Source: Sipunculus nudus (Eukaryota > Annelida > Sipuncula > Golfingiida > Sipunculidae). From it: a stretch of DNA of 64,000 nt. Shown one piece after another: positions 35,724 through 49,806 of this stretch (position 1 is the first letter of the stretch; each line of letters opens with the position of its first letter). The stretch covers positions 51,779,676 through 51,843,675 of the forward strand of contig CM049316.1 of NCBI GenBank assembly GCA_026874595.1, read 5' to 3'. Made by a program: the position numbers and the translations under genes. A model generated the notes under the pieces. That model ran no database searches, was not told where the DNA came from, and saw nothing but the letters and a program-made list of their open reading frames with translations.

Positions 35724-37076
35724 CTCTAAAAAGTCGAAAATAAGTGAAGGTCAAACATCTTTGAACGTGACCGAGATTTTGTTAATATACATCAGCACAG
35801 AAGAAATAAAATTCTTACGGTAAATCCTTTTCGAGATATCATGCTTACAAGGTAAATGTTAACACATGCCAGTGTGTTCCTATAATTCGCTCTAAAACGG
35901 CGAAAAATAAGTTAAGGTCACAAATCTTCTAACTTGACCGAGATTTTGTTAATATACATCAGCACCGAAGAAATAAAATTTCTACAGTAAATATATTTTG
36001 AGATATCCCGCTCACAAGGTAAATTTTAACACATGCCAGTGTGTTCCTATAATTCGCACTAAAACGTCGAAAAATAGGTCAAGGTCACCGATCTTTGAAC
36101 TTGACCGAGCATTTATTAATATATATCAACACCGAAGAAATAAAATTCCTACAGTAAATCCTTTTTGAGATATCCCGCTCACAAGGTAAATGTAAACACA
36201 TGGTAGTTTTTTTCCTATAATTCGCTCTAAACAGTCGAAAATAAGTCAAGGTCAAACATCTTTGAAGTGACCGAGATTTTGTTAATATACATCAGCACCG
36301 AAGAAATAAAATACCTACGGTAAATCATTTTTCGAGATATCCCGCTCACATTGTTAATGTTAACATATGCCAGTTTTTTCCTATAATTGGCTCTAAAACG
36401 TCGAAAAAAATAAGTCAAGGTCAACAATCTTCGAACTTGACCGAGATTATATTGACCGAGATTTTGTTAATATACATCAGCACCGGAGAAATAAAATTCC
36501 TACAGTAAATCCTTTTTGAGATATCCCGCTCACAAGGTAAATGTTAACACATGCCAGTGTGTTCCTATAATTCGCTCTAAAACGTCGAAAAATATAAGTC
36601 AAGGTCACCCATCTTTGAACTTGACCGAGCATTTGTTAATATATATATACACCGAAGAAATAAAACTCCTACAGTAAATCCTTTTTGAGATATCCCGCTC
36701 ACAAGGTAAATGTAAACACATGCCAGTTTTTTCCTATAATTCGCTCTAAAAAGTCGAAAATAAGTCAAGGTCAAACATCTTTGAACGTGACCGAGATTTT
36801 GTTAATATACATAAGCACAGAAGAAATAAAATTCTTACAGTAAATCCTTTTTGAGATATCCCGCTCACAAGGTAAATGTAAACACATGCCAGTTTTTTTC
36901 CTATAGTTCGCTCTAAAAAGTCGAAAATAAGTCAAGGTCAAACATCTTTGAACGTGACCGAGATTTTGTTAATATACATCAGCACCGAAGAAATAAAATA
37001 CCTACGGTAAATCCTTTTCGAGATATCATGCTTACAAGGTAAATGTTAACACATGCCAGTGTGTCCCTATAATTCG

Positions 37077-37193
37077 CTCTAAAACGTCGAAAAATAAGTC
37101 AAGGTCACCAATCTTCGAACTTGACCGAGATTTTGTTAATATACATCAGCACCGAAGAAATAAAATTTCAGTCAGTTTTTTTCCTATAATTCG
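37077..37193 (+). repeat. Truncated 117-bp monomer, copy 2
   Basis: It has the same internal deletion as the copy at 35,607, which points to one deletion event followed by block duplication. Confidence 0.8.
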
Positions 37194-38660
37194 CTCTAAA
37201 AAGTCGAAAATAAGTCAAGGTCAAACATCTTTGAACGTGACCGAGATTTTGTTAATATACATCAGCACAGAAGAAATAAAATTCTTACGGTAAATCCTTT
37301 TCGAGATATCATGCTTATAAGGTAAATGTTAACACATGCCAGTGTGTTCCTATAATTCGCTCTAAAACGGCGAAAAATAAGTTAAGGTCACCAATCTTCT
37401 AACTTGACCGAGATTTTGTTAATATACATCAGCACCGAAGAAATAAAATTTCTACAGTAAATCTATTTTGAGATATCCCGCTCACAAGGTAAATTTTAAC
37501 ACATGCCAGTGTGTTCCTATAATTCGCTCTAAAACGTCGAAAAATAGGTCAAGGTCACCGATCTTTGAACTTGACCGAGCATTTATTAATATATATCAAC
37601 ACCGAAGAAATAAAATTCCTACAGTAAATCCTTTTTGAGATATCCCGCTCACAAGGTAAATGTAAACACATGGTAGTTTTTTTCCTATAATTCGCTCTAA
37701 ACAGTCGAAAATAAGTCAAGGTCAAACATCTTTGAACGTGACCGAGATTTTGTTAATATACATCAGCACCGAAGAAATAAAATACCTACGGTAAATCATT
37801 TTTCGAGATATCCCGCTCACATTGTTAATGTTAACATATGCCAGTTTTTTCCTATAATTGGCTCTAAAACGTCGAAAAAAATAAGTCAAGGTCACCAATC
37901 TTCGAACTTGACCGAGATTTTGTTAATATACATCAGCACCGAAGAAATAAAATTCCTACAGTAAATCCTTTTTGAGATATCCCGCTAACAAGGTAAATGT
38001 AAACACATGCCAGTTTTTTTCCTATAGTTCGCTCTAAAAAGTCGAAAATAAGTCAAGGTCAAACATCTTTGAACGTGACCGAGATTTTGTTAATATACAT
38101 CAGCACCGAAGAAATAAAATACCTACGGTAAATCATTTTTCGAGATATCCCGCTCACATTGTTAATGTTAACATATGCCAGTTTTTTCCTATAATTGGCT
38201 CTAAAACGTCGAAAAAAATAAGTCAAGGTCACCAATCTTCGAACTTGACCGAGATTTTGTTAATATACATCAGCACCGGAGAAATAAAATTCCTACAGTA
38301 AATCCTTTTTGAGATATCCCGCTCACAAGGTAAATGTTAACACATGCCAGTGTGTTCCTATAATTCGCTCTAAAACGTCGAAAAATAAGTCAAGGTCACC
38401 CATCTTTGAACTTGACCGAGCATTTGTTAATATATATATACACCGAAGAAATAAAATTCCTACAGTAAATCCTTTTTGAGATATCCCGCTCACAAGGTAA
38501 ATGTAAACACATGCCAGTTTTTTCCTATAATTCGCTCTAAAAAGTCGAAAATAAGTCAAGGTCAAACATCTTTGAACGTGACCGACATTTTGTTAATATA
38601 CATAAGCACAGAAGAAATAAAATTCTTACAGTAAATCCTTTTTGAGATATCCCGCTCACA

Positions 38661-41600
38661 AGGTAAATGTAAACACATGCCAGTTTTTTTCCTATAGTTC
38701 GCTCTAAAAAGTCGAAAATAAGTCAAGGTCAAACATCTTTGAACGTGACCGAGATTTTGTTAATATACATCAGCACCGAAGAAATAAAATACCTACGGTA
38801 AATCCTTTTCGAGATATCATGCTTACAAGGTAAATGTTAACACATGCCAGTGTGTCCCTATAATTCGCTCTAAAACGTCGAAAAATAAGTCAAGGTCACC
38901 AATCTTCGAACTTGACCGAGATTTTGTTAATATACATCAGCACCGAAGAAATAAAATTCCTACAGTAAATCTATTTTGAGATATCCCGCTCACAAGGTAA
39001 ATGTTAATACATGCCAGTGTGTTCCTATAATTCGCTCTAAAACGTCGAAAAAAATAAGTCAAGGTCACCAATCTTCGAACTTGACCGAGATTTTGTTAAT
39101 ATACATCAGCACCGGAGAAATAAAATTCCTACAGTAAATCTATTTTGAGATATTCCGCTCACAAGGTAAATGTTAACACATGCCAGTGTGTTCCTATAAT
39201 TCGCTCTAAAACGTCGAAAAATAAGTCAAGGTCACCAATCTTCGAACTTGACCGAGATTTTGTTAATATACATCAGCACCGAAGAAATAAAATTCCTACA
39301 GTAAATCCTTTTTGAGATATCCCGCTAACAAGGTAAATGTAAACACATGCCAGTTTTTTTCCTATAGTTCGCTCTAAAAAGTCGAAAATAAGTCAAGGTC
39401 AAACATCTTTGAACGTGACCGAGATTTTGTTAATATACATCAGCACAGAAGAAATAAAATTCTTACGGTAAATCCTTTTCGAGATATCATGCTTACAAGG
39501 TAAATGTTAACACATGCCAGTGTGTTCCTATAATTCGCTCTAAAACGTCGAAAAATAAGTCAAGGTCACCAATTTTCGAACTTGACCGAGATTTTGTCAA
39601 TATACATCAGCACCGAAGAAATAAAATTCCTACAGTAAATCTATTTTGAGATATCCCGCTCACAAGGTAAATGTTACCACATGCCAGTTTTTTTCCTATA
39701 ATTCGCTCTAAAACGTCGAAAAGTAAGTCAAGGTTAGCCATCTTAGAATTTGACCGAGATTTTGTTAATATTCATCAGCACAGAAGAAATAAAATTCTTA
39801 CGATAAATCCTTTTCGAGATATCCTGCTCACAAGGCAAATGCTAAAATACACTTTTTTTCTAATTTGGCTCTAAAACGTGGAAAAATAAGTCAAGGTCTC
39901 TAATCTTCGAACTTGACCAAGATTTTGTTAACATACATCAGCACCGAAGAAATAAAATACCTACGGTAAATCATTTTTCGAGATATTCCGCTCACATTGT
40001 AAATGTTAACACATGCCAGTTTTTTCCTATAATTGGCTCTAAAACGTCGAAAAATAAGTCAAGGTCACCAATCTTCGAACTTGACCGAGATTTTGTTAAT
40101 ATACATCAGCACCGAAGAAATAAAATTCCTACAGTAAATCTATTTTGAGATATCCCGCTCACAAGGTAAATGTTAACACATGCCAGTGTGTTCCTATAAT
40201 TCGCTCTAAAACGTCGAAAAATAAGTCAAGGTCACCAATCTTCGAACTTGACCGAGATTTTGTTAATATACATCAGCACCGAAGAAACAAAATTCCTACA
40301 GTAAATCTATTTTGAGATATCCCGCTAACAAGGTAAATGTTAACACATGCCAGTTTGTTCCTATAATTCGCTCTAAAACGTCGAAAAATAAGTCAAGGTC
40401 ACCAATCTTCGAACTTGACCGAGATTTTGTTAATATACATCAGCACCGAAGAAACAAAATTCCTACAGAAAATCTATTTTGAGATATCCCGCTAACAAGG
40501 TAAATGTTAACACATGCCAGTGTTTTCCTATAATTCGCTCTAAAACGTCGAAAAAAATAAGTCAAGGTCAAACATCTTTGAACGTGACCGAGATTTTGTT
40601 AATATACATCAGCACAGAAGAAATAAAATTCTTACGGTAAATCCTTTTCGAGATATCATGCTTACAAGGTAAATGTTAACACATGCCAGTGTGTTCCTAT
40701 AATTCGCTCTAAAACGTCGAAAAATAAGTCAAGGTCACCAATTTTCGAACTTGACCGAGATTTTGTTAATATACATCAGCACCGAAGAAATAAAATTCCT
40801 ACAGTAAATCTATTTTGAGATATCCCGCTCACAAGGTAAATGTGAACACATGCCAGTTTTTTTTTTCCTATAATTCGCTCTAAAAGGTCGAAAAAAAGTC
40901 AAGGTCAAACATATTTGAACGTGACCGAGATTTTGTTAATATACATCAGCACCGAAGAAATAAAATACCTAGGGTAAATCATTTTTCGAGATATCCCGCT
41001 CACATTGTAAATGTTAACACATGCCAGTTTTTTCCTAAATTGGCTCTAAAACGTCGAAAAAAATAAGTTAAGGTCACCAATCTTCGAACTTGACCGAGAT
41101 TTTGTTTATATACATCAGCACAGAAGAAATAAAATTCCTACAGTAAATCTATTTTGAGATATCCCGCTCACAAGGTAAATGTTAACACATGCCAGTGTGT
41201 TCCTATAATTCGCTCTAAAACGTCGAAAAATAAGTCAAGGTCACCCATCTTTGAACTTGACCGAGCATTTATTAATATATATCAACACCGAAGAAATAAA
41301 ATTCCTACAGTAAATCCTTTTTGAGATATCCCGCTCACAAGGTAAATGTAAACACATGGTAGTTTTTTTCCTATAATTCGCTCTAAACAGTCGAAAATAA
41401 GTCAAGGTCAAACATCTTTGAACGTGACCGAGATTTTGTTAATATACATCAGCACCGAAGAAATAAAATACCTACGGTAAATCATTTTTCGAGATATCCC
41501 GCTCACATTGTTAATGTTAACATATGCCAGTTTTTTCCTATAATTGGCTCTAAAACGTCGAAAAAAATAAGTCAAGGTCACCAATCTTCGAACTTGACCG

Positions 41601-41984
41601 AGATTTTGTTAATATACATCAGCACCGGAGAAATAAAATTCCTACAGTAAATCCTTTTTGAGATATCCCGCTCACAAGGTAAATGTTAACACATGCCAGT
41701 GTGTTCCTATAATTCGCTCTAAAACGTCGAAAAATAAGTCAAGGTCACCCATCTTTGAACTTGACCGAGCATTTGTTAATATATATATACACCGAAGAAA
41801 TAAAATTCCTACAGTAAATCCTTTTTGAGATATCCCGCTCACAAGGTAAATGTAAACACATGCCAGTTTTTTCCTATAATTCGCTCTAAAAAGTCGAAAA
41901 TAAGTCAAGGTCAAACATCTTTGAACGTGACCGACATTTTGTTAATATACATAAGCACAGAAGAAATAAAATTCTTACAGTAAA
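38661..41984 (+). repeat. Satellite segment related to 41.4-43.5 kb
   Basis: A monomer at 38,323 recurs at 41,672 (3349 bp), one at 39,671 recurs at 42,517 (2846 bp), and ACATGGTAG at 37,672 recurs at 41,358 (3686 bp). The changing offsets are whole monomers (2-3 units), so the two segments are one duplication altered by gain and loss of units. A TCTAAAAGGTCG monomer with a long T tract at 40,878 recurs at 47,063 and 55,619. Confidence 0.72.
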
Positions 41985-44900
41985 TCCTTTTTGAGATATC
42001 CCGCTCACAAGGTAAATGTAAACACATGCCAGTTTTTTTCCTATAGTTCGCTCTAAAAAGTCGAAAATAAGTCAAGGTCAAACATCTTTGAACGTGACCG
42101 AGATTTTGTTAATATACATCAGCACCGAAGAAATAAAATACCTACGGTAAATCCTTTTCGAGATATCATGCTTACAAGGTAAATGTTAACACATGCCAGT
42201 GTGTCCCTATAATTCGCTCTAAAACGTCGAAAAATAAGTCAAGGTCACCAATCTTCGAACTTGACCGAGATTTTGTTAATATACATCAGCACCGAAGAAA
42301 TAAAATTCCTACAGTAAATCTATTTTGAGATATCCCGCTCACAAGGTAAATGTAAATACATGCCAGTGTGTTCCTATAATTCGCTCTAAAACGTCGAAAA
42401 ATAAGTCAAGGTCACCAATTTTCGAACTTGACCGAGATTTTGTCAATATACATCAGCACCGAAGAAATAAAATTCCTACAGTAAATCTATTTTGAGATAT
42501 CCCGCTCACAAGGTAAATGTTACCACATGCCAGTTTTTTTCCTATAATTCGCTCTAAAACGTCGAAAAGTAAGTCAAGGTTAGCCATCTTAGAATTTGAC
42601 CGAGATTTTGTTAATATACATCAGCACAGAAGAAATAAAATTCTTACGGTAAATCCTTTTCGAGATATCCTGCTCACAAGGCAAATGCTAAAATACACTT
42701 TTTTTCTAATTTGGCTCTAAAACGTGGAAAAATAAGTCAAGGTCTCTAATCTTCGAACTTGACCAAGATTTTGTTAACATACATCAGCACCGAAGAAATA
42801 AAATACCTACGGTAAATCATTTTTCGAGATATTCCGCTCACATTGTAAATGTTAACACATGCCAGTTTTTTCCTATAATTGGCTCTAAAACGTCGAAAAA
42901 TAAGTCAAGGTCACCAATCTTCGAACTTGACCGAGATTTTGTTAATATACATCAGCACCGAAGAAATAAAATTCCTACAGTAAATCTATTTTGAGATATC
43001 CCGCTCACAAGGTAAATGTTAACACATGCCAGTGTGTTCCTATAATTCGCTCTAAAACGTCGAAAAATAAGTCAAGGTCACCAATCTTCGAACTTGACCG
43101 AGATTTTGTTAATATACATCAGCACCGAAGAAACAAAATTCCTACAGTAAATCTATTTTGAGATATCCCGCTAAAAAGGTAAATGTTAACACATGCCAGT
43201 GTTTTCCTATAATTCGCTCTAAAACGTCGAAAAAAATAAGTCAAGGTCAAACATCTTTGAACGTGACCGAGATTTTGTTAATATACATCAGCACAGAAGA
43301 AATAAAATTCTTACGGTAAATCCTTTTCGAGATATCATGCTTACAAGGTAAATGTTAACACATGCCAGTGTGTTCCTATAATTCGCTCTAAAACGTCGAA
43401 AAATAAGTCAAGGTCACCAATTTTCGAACTTGACCGAGATTTTGTTAATATACATCAGCACCGAAGAAATAAAATTCCTACAGTAAATCCTTTTTGAGAT
43501 ATCCCGCTCACAAGGTAAATGTAAACACATGGTAGTTTTTTTCCTGTAATTCGCTCTAAACAGTCGAAAATAAGTCAAGGTCAAACATCTTTGAACGTGA
43601 CCGAGATTTTGTTAATATACATCAGCACCGAAGAAATAAAATACCTACGGTAAATCATTTTTGAGATATCCCGCTCACAAGGTAAATGTAAACACATGCC
43701 AGTTTTTTTCCTATAGTTCGCTCTAAAAAGTCGAAAATAAGTCAAGGTCAAACATCTTTGAACGTGACCGAGATTTTGTTAATATACATCAGCACCGAAG
43801 AAATAAAATACCTACGGTAAATCCTTTTCGAGATATCATGCTTACAAGGTAAATGTTAACACATGCCAGTGTGTCCCTATAATTCGCTCTAAAACGTCGA
43901 AAAATAAGTCAAGGTCACCAATCTTCGAACTTGACCGAGATTTTGTTAATATACATCAGCACCGAAGAAATAAAATTCCTACAGTAAATCTATTTTGAGA
44001 TATCCCGCTCACAAGGTAAATGTTAATACATGCCAGTGTGTTCCTATAATTCGCTCTAAAACGTCGAAAAATAAGTCAAGGTCACCAATTTTCGAACTTG
44101 ACCGAGATTTTGTCAATATACATCAGCACCGAAGAAATAAAATTCCTACAGTAAATCTATTTTGAGATATCCCGCTCACAAGGTAAATGTTACCACATGC
44201 CAGTTTTTTTCCTATAATTCGCTCTAAAACGTCGAAAAGTAAGTCAAGGTTAGCCATCTTAGAATTTGACCGAGATTTTGTTAATATACATCAGCACAGA
44301 AGAAATAAAATTCTTACGGTAAATCCTTTTCGAGATATCCTGCTCACTAGGCAAATGCTAAAATACACTTTTTTTCTAATTTGGCTCTAAAACGTGGAAA
44401 AATAAGTCAAGGTCTCTAATCTTCGAACTTGACCAAGATTTTGTTAACATACATCAGCACCGAAGAAATAAAATACCTACGGTAAATCATTTTTCGAGAT
44501 ATTCCGCTCACATTGTAAATGTTAACACATGCCAGTTTTTTCCTATAATTGGCTCTAAAACGTCGAAAAATAAGTCAAGGTCACCAATCTTCGAACTTGA
44601 CCGAGATTTTGTTAATATACATCAGCACCGAAGAAATAAAATTCCTACAGTAAATCTATTTTGAGATATCCCGCTCACAAGGTAAATGTTAACACATGCC
44701 AGTGTGTTCCTATAATTCGCTCTAAAACGTCGAAAAATAAGTCAAGGTCACCAATCTTCGAACTTGACCGAGATTTTGTTAATATACATCAGCACCGAAG
44801 AAACAAAATTCCTACAGTAAATCTATTTTGAGATATCCCGCTAAAAAGGTAAATGTTAACACATGCCAGTGTTTTCCTATAATTCGCTCTAAAACGTCGA

Positions 44901-46510
44901 AAAAAATAAGTCAAGGTCAAACATCTTTGAACGTGACCGAGATTTTGTTAATATACATCAGCACAGAAGAAATAAAATTCTTACGGTAAATCCTTTTCGA
45001 GATATCATGCTTACAAGGTAAATGTTAACACATGCCAGTGTGTTCCTATAATTCGCTCTAAAACGTCGAAAAATAAGTCAAGGTCACCAATTTTCGAACT
45101 TGACCGAGATTTTGTTAATATACATCAGCACCGAAGAAATAAAATTCCTACAGTAAATCCTTTTTGAGATATCCCGCTCACAAGGTAAATGTAAACACAT
45201 GGTAGTTTTTTTCCTGTAATTCGCTCTAAACAGTCGAAAATAAGTCAAGGTCAAACATCTTTGAACGTGACCGAGATTTTGTTAATATACATCAGCACCG
45301 AAGAAATAAAATACCTACGGTAAATCATTTTTGAGATATCCCGCTCACAAGGTAAATGTAAACACATGCCAGTTTTTTTCCTATAGTTCGCTCTAAAAAG
45401 TCGAAAATAAGTCAAGGTCAAACATCTTTGAACGTGACCGAGATTTTGTTAATATACATCAGCACCGAAGAAATAAAATACCTACGGTAAATCCTTTTCG
45501 AGATATCATGCTTACAAGGTAAATGTTAACACATGCCAGTGTGTCCCTATAATTCGCTCTAAAACGTCGAAAAATAAGTCAAGGTCACCAATCTTCGAAC
45601 TTGACCGAGATTTTGTTAATATACATCAGCACCGAAGAAATAAAATTCCTACAGTAAATCTATTTTGAGATATCCCGCTCACAAGGTAAATGTTAATACA
45701 TGCCAGTGTGTTCCTATAATTCGCTCTAAAACGTCGAAAAATAAGTCAAGGTCACCAATTTTCGAACTTGACCGAGATTTTGTCAATATACATCAGCACC
45801 GAAGAAATAAAATTCCTACAGTAAATCTATTTTGAGATATCCCGCTCACAAGGTAAATGTTACCACATGCCAGTTTTTTTCCTATAATTCGCTCTAAAAC
45901 GTCGAAAAGTAAGTCAAGGTTAGCCATCTTAGAATTTGACCGAGATTTTGTTAATATACATCAGCACAGAAGAAATAAAATTCTTACGGTAAATCCTTTT
46001 CGAGATATCCTGCTCACAAGGCAAATGCTAAAATACACTTTTTTTCTAATTTGGCTCTAAAACGTGGAAAAATAAGTCAAGGTCTCTAATCTTCGAACTT
46101 GACCAAGATTTTGTTAACATACATCAGCACCGAAGAAATAAAATACCTACGGTAAATCATTTTTCGAGATATTCCGCTCACATTGTAAATGTTAACACAT
46201 GCCAGTTTTTTCCTATAATTGGCTCTAAAACGTCGAAAAATAAGTCAAGGTCACCAATCTTCGAACTTGACCGAGATTTTGTTAATATACATCAGCACCG
46301 AAGAAATAAAATTCCTACAGTAAATCTATTTTGAGATATCCCGCTCACAAGGTAAATGTTAACACATGCCAGTGTGTTCCTATAATTCGCTCTAAAACGT
46401 CGAAAAATAAGTCAAGGTCACCAATCTTCGAACTTGACCGAGATTTTGTTAATATACATCAGCACCGAAGAAACAAAATTCCTACAGTAAATCTATTTTG
46501 AGATATCCCG
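41985..46510 (+). repeat. 10-monomer higher-order block, about 2.7 copies (1670 bp)
   Basis: Identical monomers recur at 42,517, 44,187 and 45,857, exactly 1670 bp apart, which is twice the 835-bp pentamer. The copies share private variants such as TTCCTGTAATTCG (43,543/45,213), AAACAAAATTCC and AAAACGTGG. One substitution was spotted (CACTAGGC at 44,346 against CACAAGGC). The block starts where the match fails left of 41,985 and ends at about 46,510, where an extra monomer appears. Confidence 0.86.
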
Positions 46511-49500
46511 CTAACAAGGTAAATGTTAACACATGCCAGTGTGTTCCTATAATTCGCTCTAAAACGTCGAAAAATAAGTCAAGGTCACCAATCTTCGAAC
46601 TTGACCGAGATTTTGTTAATATACATCAGCACAGAAGAAACAAAATTCCTACAGTAAATCTATTTTGAGATATCCCGCTAAAAAGGTAAATGTTAACACA
46701 TGCCATTGTTTTCCTATAATTCGCTCTAAAACGTCGAAAAAAATAAGTCAAGGTCAAACATCTTTGAACGTGACCGAGATTTTGTTAATATACATCAGCA
46801 CAGAAGAAATAAAATTCTTACGGTAAATCCTTTTCGAGATATCATGCTTACAAGGTAAATGTTAACACATGCCAGTGTGTTCCTATAATTCGCTCTAAAA
46901 CGTCGAAAAATAAGTCAAGGTCACCAATTTTCGAACTTGACCGAGATTTTGTTAATATACATCAGCACCGAAGAAATAAAATTCCTACAGTAAATCTATT
47001 TTGAGATATCCCGCTCACAAGGTAAATGTGAACACATGCCAGTTTTTTTTTCCTATAATTCGCTCTAAAAGGTCGAAAAAAAGTCAAGGTCAAACATATT
47101 TGAACGTGACCGAGATTTTGTTAATATACATCAGCACCGAAGAAATAAAATACCTAGGGTAAATCATTTTTCGAGATATCCCGCTCACATTGTAAATGTT
47201 AACACATGCCAGTTTTTTCCTATAATTGGCTCTAAAACGTCGAAAAAAATAAGTTAAGGTCACCAATCTTCGAACTTGACCGAGATTTTGTTTATATACA
47301 TCAGCACAGAAGAAATAAAATTCCTACAGTAAATCTATTTTGAGATATCCCGCTCACAAGGTAAATGTTAACACATGCCAGTGTGTTCCTATAATTCGCT
47401 CTAAAACGTCGAAAAATAAGTCAAGGTCACCCATCTTTGAACTTGACCGAGCATTTATTAATATATATCAACACCGAAGAAATAAAATTCCTACAGTAAA
47501 TCCTTTTTTAGATATCCCGCTCACAAGGTAAATGTAAACACATGCCAGTTTTTTTCCTATAATTCGCTCTAAAAAGTCGAAAATAAGTCAAGGTCAAACA
47601 TCTTTGAACGTGACCGAGATTTTGTTAATATACATCAGCACAGAAGAAATAAAATTCTTACGGTAAATCCTTTTCGAGATATCATGCTTACAAGGTAAAT
47701 GTTAACACATGCCAGTGTGTTCCTATAATTCGCTCTAAAACGGCGAAAAATAAGTTAAGGTCACCAATCTTCTAACTTGACCGAGATTTTGTTAATATAC
47801 ATCAGCACCGAAGAAATAAAATTTCTACAGTAAATATATTTTGAGATATCCCGCTCACAAGGTAAATTTTAACACATGCCAGTGTGTTCCTATAATTCGC
47901 TCTAAAACGTCGAAAAATAGGTCAAGGTCACCGATCTTTGAACTTGACCGAGCATTTATTAATATATATCAACACCGAAGAAATAAAATTCCTACAGTAA
48001 ATCCTTTTTGAGATATCCCGCTCACAAGGTAAATGTAAACACATGGTAGTTTTTTTCCTATAATTCGCTCTAAACAGTCGAAAATAAGTCAAGGTCAAAC
48101 ATCTTTGAACGTGACCGAGATTTTGTTAATATACATCAGCACCGAAGAAATAAAATACCTACGGTAAATCATTTTTCGAGATATCCCGCTCACATTGTTA
48201 ATGTTAACACATGCCAGTTTTTTCCTATAATTGGCTCTAAAACGTCGAAAAAAATAAGTCAAGGTCACCAATCTTCGAACTTGACCGAGATTTTGTTAAT
48301 ATACATCAGCACCGGAGAAATAAAATTCCTACAGTAAATCCTTTTTGAGATATCCCGCTCACAAGGTAAATGTTAACACATGCCAGTGTGTTCCTATAAT
48401 TCGCTCTAAAACGTCGAAAAATAAGTCAAGGTCACCCATCTTTGAACTTGACCGAGCATTTGTTAATATTTATATACACCGAAGAAATAAAATTCCTACA
48501 GTAAATCCTTTTTGAGATATCCCGCTCACAAGGTAAATGTAAACACATGCCAGTTTTTTCCTATAATTCGCTCTAAAAAGTCGAAAATAAGTCAAGGTCA
48601 AACATCTTTGAACGTGACCGAGATTTTGTTAATATACATAAGCACAGAAGAAATAAAATTCTTACAGTAAATCCTTTTTGAGATATCCCGCTCACAAGGT
48701 AAATGTAAACACATGCCAGTTTTTTTCCTATAATTGGCTCTAAAACGTCGACAAAAATAAGTCAAGGTCACCAATCTTCGAACTTGACCGAGATTTTGTT
48801 AATATACATCAGCACCGAAGAAATAAAATACCTACGGTAAATCCTTTTCGAGATATCATGCTTACAAGGTCAATGTTAACACATGCCAGTGTGTCCCTAT
48901 AATTCGCTCTAAAACGTCGAAAAATAAGTCAAGGTCAAACATCTTTGAACGTGACCGAGATTTTGTTAATATACATCAACACCGAAGAAATAAAATTCCT
49001 ACAGTAAATCCTTTTTGAGATATCCCGCTCACAAGGTAAATGTAAACACATGCCAGTTTTTTTCCTATAATTGGCTCTAAAACGTCGACAAAAATAAGTC
49101 AAGGTCACCAATCTTCGAACTTGACCGAGATTTTGTTAATATACATCAGCACCGAAGAAATAAAATACCTACGGTAAATCCTTTTCGAGATATCATGCTT
49201 ACAAGGTCAATGTTAACACATGCCAGTGTGTCCCTATAATTCGCTCTAAAACGTCGAAAAATAAGTCAAGGTCAAACATCTTTGAACGTGACCGAGATTT
49301 TGTTAATATACATCAACACCGAAGAAATAAAATTCCTACAGTAAATCCTTTTCGAGATATCATGCTTACAAGGTAAATGTTAACACATGCCAGTGTGTTC
49401 CTATAATTCGCTCTAAAACGTCGAAAAATAAGTCAAGGTCACCAATTTTCGAACTTGACCGAGATTTTGTTAATATACATCAGCACCGAAGAAATAAAAT

Positions 49501-49540
49501 TCCTACAGTAAATCTATTTTGAGATATCCCGCTCACAAGG
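46511..49540 (+). repeat. Block matched at 55.2-57.8 kb (offset 8556-8557 bp)
   Basis: Anchors at 46,724/55,280, 47,063/55,619 and 47,733/56,290 share one offset. Beyond 49.0 kb the offset falls to 8219 bp, exactly 337 bp less, because only this copy has the local two-monomer duplication. Confidence 0.8.
48664..49337 (+). repeat. Tandem two-monomer duplication (2 x 337 bp)
   Basis: The run starting ACAGTAAATC at 48,664 is repeated from 49,001. It includes the private variants GTCGACAAAAATAAG and AAGGTCAATGTTAACAC. The related block at 57 kb has a single copy, so this is a recent local event. Confidence 0.85.
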
Positions 49541-49806
49541 TAAATGTTACCACATGCCAGTTTTTTTCCTAGAATTCGCTCTAAAACGTCGAAAAGTAAG
49601 TCAAGGTTAGCCATCTTAGAATTTGACCGAGATTTTGTTAATATACATCAGCACAGAAGAAATAAAATTCTTACGGTAAATCCTTTTCGAGATATCCTGC
49701 TCACAAGGCAAATGTTAAAATACACTTTTTTTCTAATTCGGCTCTAAAACGTCGAAAAATAAGTCAAGGTCTCTAATCTTCGAACTTAACCAAGATTTTG
49801 TTAACA

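Larger units (their letters stand above)
35181..38660 (+). repeat. Rearranged satellite segment with truncated monomers
   Basis: Two monomers are only 117 bp long (35,607-35,723 and 37,077-37,193) because about 50 bp are missing between AAATAAAATTTCAGTCA and the T tract. The flanks of the two are related at an offset of 1470 bp. A 16-bp local duplication of TTGACCGAGATT lies near 36,437-36,463. This is the most rearranged part of the array. Confidence 0.75.
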
